Shown: piece by piece, positions 62,573 through 64,000 of the stretch
Numbering within the stretch: position 1 is the stretch's first letter
Layout of the letters: each line of letters begins with the position of its first letter
NCBI RefSeq assembly: GCF_002890915.1
Contig: NZ_POUT01000008.1
Span: forward strand, 124,001-188,000
From: Stutzerimonas stutzeri
GTDB lineage: Bacteria; Pseudomonadota; Gammaproteobacteria; Pseudomonadales; Pseudomonadaceae
Reading direction: 5' to 3'
Length of the DNA stretch: 64,000 nucleotides
The notes under the pieces: model-generated
The model's database searches: none
Seen by the model: the letters and a program-made list of their open reading frames with translations, nothing else
Told to the model about the DNA's origin: nothing
Position numbers and translations under genes: made by a program

Positions 62573-63376
62573 ATGCCTACCGTAAAACTCGCCGATGGCG
62601 AGCTGAACTACCGTCTCGATGGCCCGGCCGATGCGCCGCTGCTGGTGTTGTCCAACTCGCTGGGTACCTCGCTGGGCATGTGGGACACCCAGGTTCCCGC
62701 CTTCAGCGAGCATTTCCGTCTGTTGCGCTATGACAGCCGCGGCCATGGCGACTCCTTGGTCACGCCGGGGTCCTACACCATCGACCAGCTCGGCGGCGAC
62801 GTGCTGGCGTTGGTCGATGCGCTGGGGATCGAGCGTTTCGCCTTCTGCGGCCTGTCCATGGGCGGCCTGACCGGCCAGTGGCTGGGGATCCACGCCGGCG
62901 AGCGGCTGACGCGGCTGGTGCTGTGCAACACCGGGGCGAAGATCGGCACCGACGCGATCTGGAACGAGCGCATCGCAAGCGTCGTACAGGGCGGCGAGCA
63001 GGCCATGCGCGACATGCGCGCAGCCTCTGCCGCACGCTGGTTCACCCCGGGCTTCGCCGCGCGGCAACCGGAGCAGGTGCAGCGCCTGACCCGGATGATC
63101 GCCACGACCTCGCCGCAAGGCTATGCCGCCAGCTGCGCCGCCGTGCGCGATGCCGACCACCGCGAGCGATTGGGCGTCATCGGGGTGCCGACGCTGATCG
63201 TCTGTGGTGTCCACGATCCGGTGACCACGCCGGAGCATGGCCGCTTCATGCAGCAGCGCATCGCCGGGGCACGACTGCTCGAGCTAGAGGCGGCGCACCT
63301 GTCGAACGTGGAGGCCGGCGATGCCTTCACCCGGCCGGTGCTCGACTTCCTGCTACACGCCGGCGTAGACGCATAG
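62573..63376 (+). CDS. pcaD: 3-oxoadipate enol-lactonase PcaD
   Basis: Alpha/beta hydrolase of 267 residues that opens beta-ketoadipate enol-lactone. Elbow GLSMGGLTGQWLG, acid in CGVHDPV, His in EAAHLSNVE. ATG 62573 (MPTVKLAD) with AAGGAC upstream; the 174-bp gap after pcaF holds no gene. In P. aeruginosa pcaT and pcaB lie between pcaF and pcaD and pcaC follows; here all three are missing. The 3' end overlaps that of the DUF3325 gene by 24 bp. Confidence 0.93.
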   Translation: MPTVKLADGELNYRLDGPADAPLLVLSNSLGTSLGMWDTQVPAFSEHFRLLRYDSRGHGDSLVTPGSYTIDQLGGDVLALVDALGIERFAFCGLSMGGLTGQWLGIHAGERLTRLVLCNTGAKIGTDAIWNERIASVVQGGEQAMRDMRAASAARWFTPGFAARQPEQVQRLTRMIATTSPQGYAASCAAVRDADHRERLGVIGVPTLIVCGVHDPVTTPEHGRFMQQRIAGARLLELEAAHLSNVEAGDAFTRPVLDFLLHAGVDA

Positions 63377-63688
63377 CCAGGCCAGGCCGCCGGCGGCCGG
63401 TAGCCAGAGCGCCAGGCGCGGCGCATAGGGCAGGAGCATGAGCAGCGCCAGCCCGCCGAGGGCGATCAGCCCGAACCAGGCGACCACGGCCATGCCGCCC
63501 GGCCAGACGCGGCTGGCCGCGTAGCCGGCGAGGATCAGCAGGCCGGCGCCGAGCGGGCGGCACAGGCGCCGGCCGGCCGCTGGCAGGCGTGGGTTGGCGA
63601 GCTGTTTCCAGTGGCGCTCCATGCCCAGGCAGAGGCCGAGCATGCCGGCATAGGCCAGCAGCGGGGCGGCGAGCAATGCAAGGTTCAT
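63353..63688 (-). CDS. DUF3325 domain-containing membrane protein
   Basis: Small membrane protein of 111 residues with three or four hydrophobic segments (LALLAAPLLAYAGMLGLCLG, LGAGLLILAGYAAS, VVAWFGLIALGGLALLMLL, LWLPAAGGLAWLCVYAGV). It follows the PepSY gene on the same strand by overlap (TGAGATG), the usual order in TonB-siderophore iron loci. The start at 63688 is chosen from this overlap. It is convergent with pcaD. Confidence 0.8.
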   Translation of the reverse strand: MNLALLAAPLLAYAGMLGLCLGMERHWKQLANPRLPAAGRRLCRPLGAGLLILAGYAASRVWPGGMAVVAWFGLIALGGLALLMLLPYAPRLALWLPAAGGLAWLCVYAGV

Positions 63689-63689
63689 C

Positions 63690-64000
63690 TCAATTGGCCT
63701 CCAGCAGGGGCTTGGCCGCGCGCCGTGGCGGGCGTTCCTGGGGCGGCTGGCCGACTTTCCAGCTGGCCCAGGCCAGCAGCGCGCCGAGTGCCACCGCACT
63801 GGCCTCCAGCCAGAAATGGCTGCCCTGGACCGTACTGCCCAGGTTCAGCAACGGCAGGCCGAGGCATAGCGCCGCCGCCAGGCCGAGCTGTTCGCGCCAG
63901 GCCCGCATCCGGGGGCGGACGATGGCATGGCCGAGGGTCGCCAGCCAGGCCAGGAAGAACACCCGCAGTTCCCAGCCACTGCGTTGCGCCAGCTCCACCG
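63690..64000 (-). CDS. PepSY-associated membrane protein, C-terminal part (gene begins beyond the window)
   Basis: The visible 100 or so residues contain membrane segments (VFFLAWLATLGHAIV, LAAALCLGLPLLN, VALGALLAWASW) of the PepSY_TM type common in siderophore-iron reduction loci. The stop is at 63690-63692; the coding frame stays open to the right edge. Confidence 0.65.
   Translation of the reverse strand, partial: VELAQRSGWELRVFFLAWLATLGHAIVRPRMRAWREQLGLAAALCLGLPLLNLGSTVQGSHFWLEASAVALGALLAWASWKVGQPPQERPPRRAAKPLLEAN

Noticed and set aside
1-64000. CRISPR array, prophage, insertion sequences, toxin-antitoxin pairs
   Set aside because: No regularly spaced repeats, no transposase, integrase or phage genes were seen on either strand.

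Overview
The window reads as a high-GC Pseudomonas chromosome, probably near the P. aeruginosa/P. citronellolis side of the genus. The left end carries the order tolA-tolB-pal-cpoB-queE-queC-tRNA-Lys, then nadA-bepA-tusA-like-AI-2E-bcp-gcvR-dapA-bamC-purC-tRNA-Ser, which is the arrangement I know from pseudomonads. No phage, CRISPR array or insertion sequence was seen.

Layout. 1-15345: conserved core (Tol-Pal envelope system, queuosine precursor synthesis, CoA-transferase, NAD and lysine synthesis, purine synthesis), with two tRNA genes and several clear terminators. 15493-23313: accessory stretch next to tRNA-Ser, with an HD-domain protein, a GlxA-type regulator, two AhpD-like proteins, two P460-type cytochromes and an AraC regulator; three genes here (a cupin, a LysR regulator, a nitroreductase) are frameshifted. 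23606-28578: mhpBC and mhpDFE, a complete lower pathway from 3-(2,3-dihydroxyphenyl)propionate to pyruvate and acetyl-CoA. 28677-39167: a chemoreceptor, then a hydrophobic-substrate transport set (YCF48-like, MMPL/RND, outer-membrane barrel, DUF1329 protein), an odd MDR dehydrogenase and a cupin. 39604-52509: a XylS-type activator, a CarAa/OxoO-like Rieske oxygenase with hydrolase and amidase, then a reductase operon (342-aa ferredoxin-type reductase, M20-like protein, racemase-like protein, second amidase, SDR, BphC-like dioxygenase, hydrolase, lipocalin-like protein). 52573-58948: an orphan AceE-type E1 sitting between a LysR remnant and a pirin remnant, then an isochorismatase-type hydrolase, FMN reductase, pirin and CBS protein. 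59560-63376: pcaIJFD behind a double PcaR-like box. 63353-64000: a DUF3325 protein and the end of a PepSY protein.

Main result. Five copies of one promoter architecture were found by eye, at 23488, 25646, 30805, 40642 and 44705. Each has a TGCR-N6-GGATA half-site of XylS type, a second half-site 20 bp downstream, and a -10-like TTCYTA-type box at a nearly fixed distance. Each stands at the head of one catabolic or transport operon. The likely activator is the XylS-family protein at 39604. Together with the OxoO/OxoR-sized oxygenase and reductase, two amidases and MhpB, this suggests a co-regulated pathway for a 2-oxo-quinoline-like N-heterocycle (or a relative) that funnels into 2,3-dihydroxyphenylpropionate. 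The molybdenum quinoline oxidoreductase that would start such a pathway is not in the window. The substrate is inference; the operators and gene families are read directly from the sequence.
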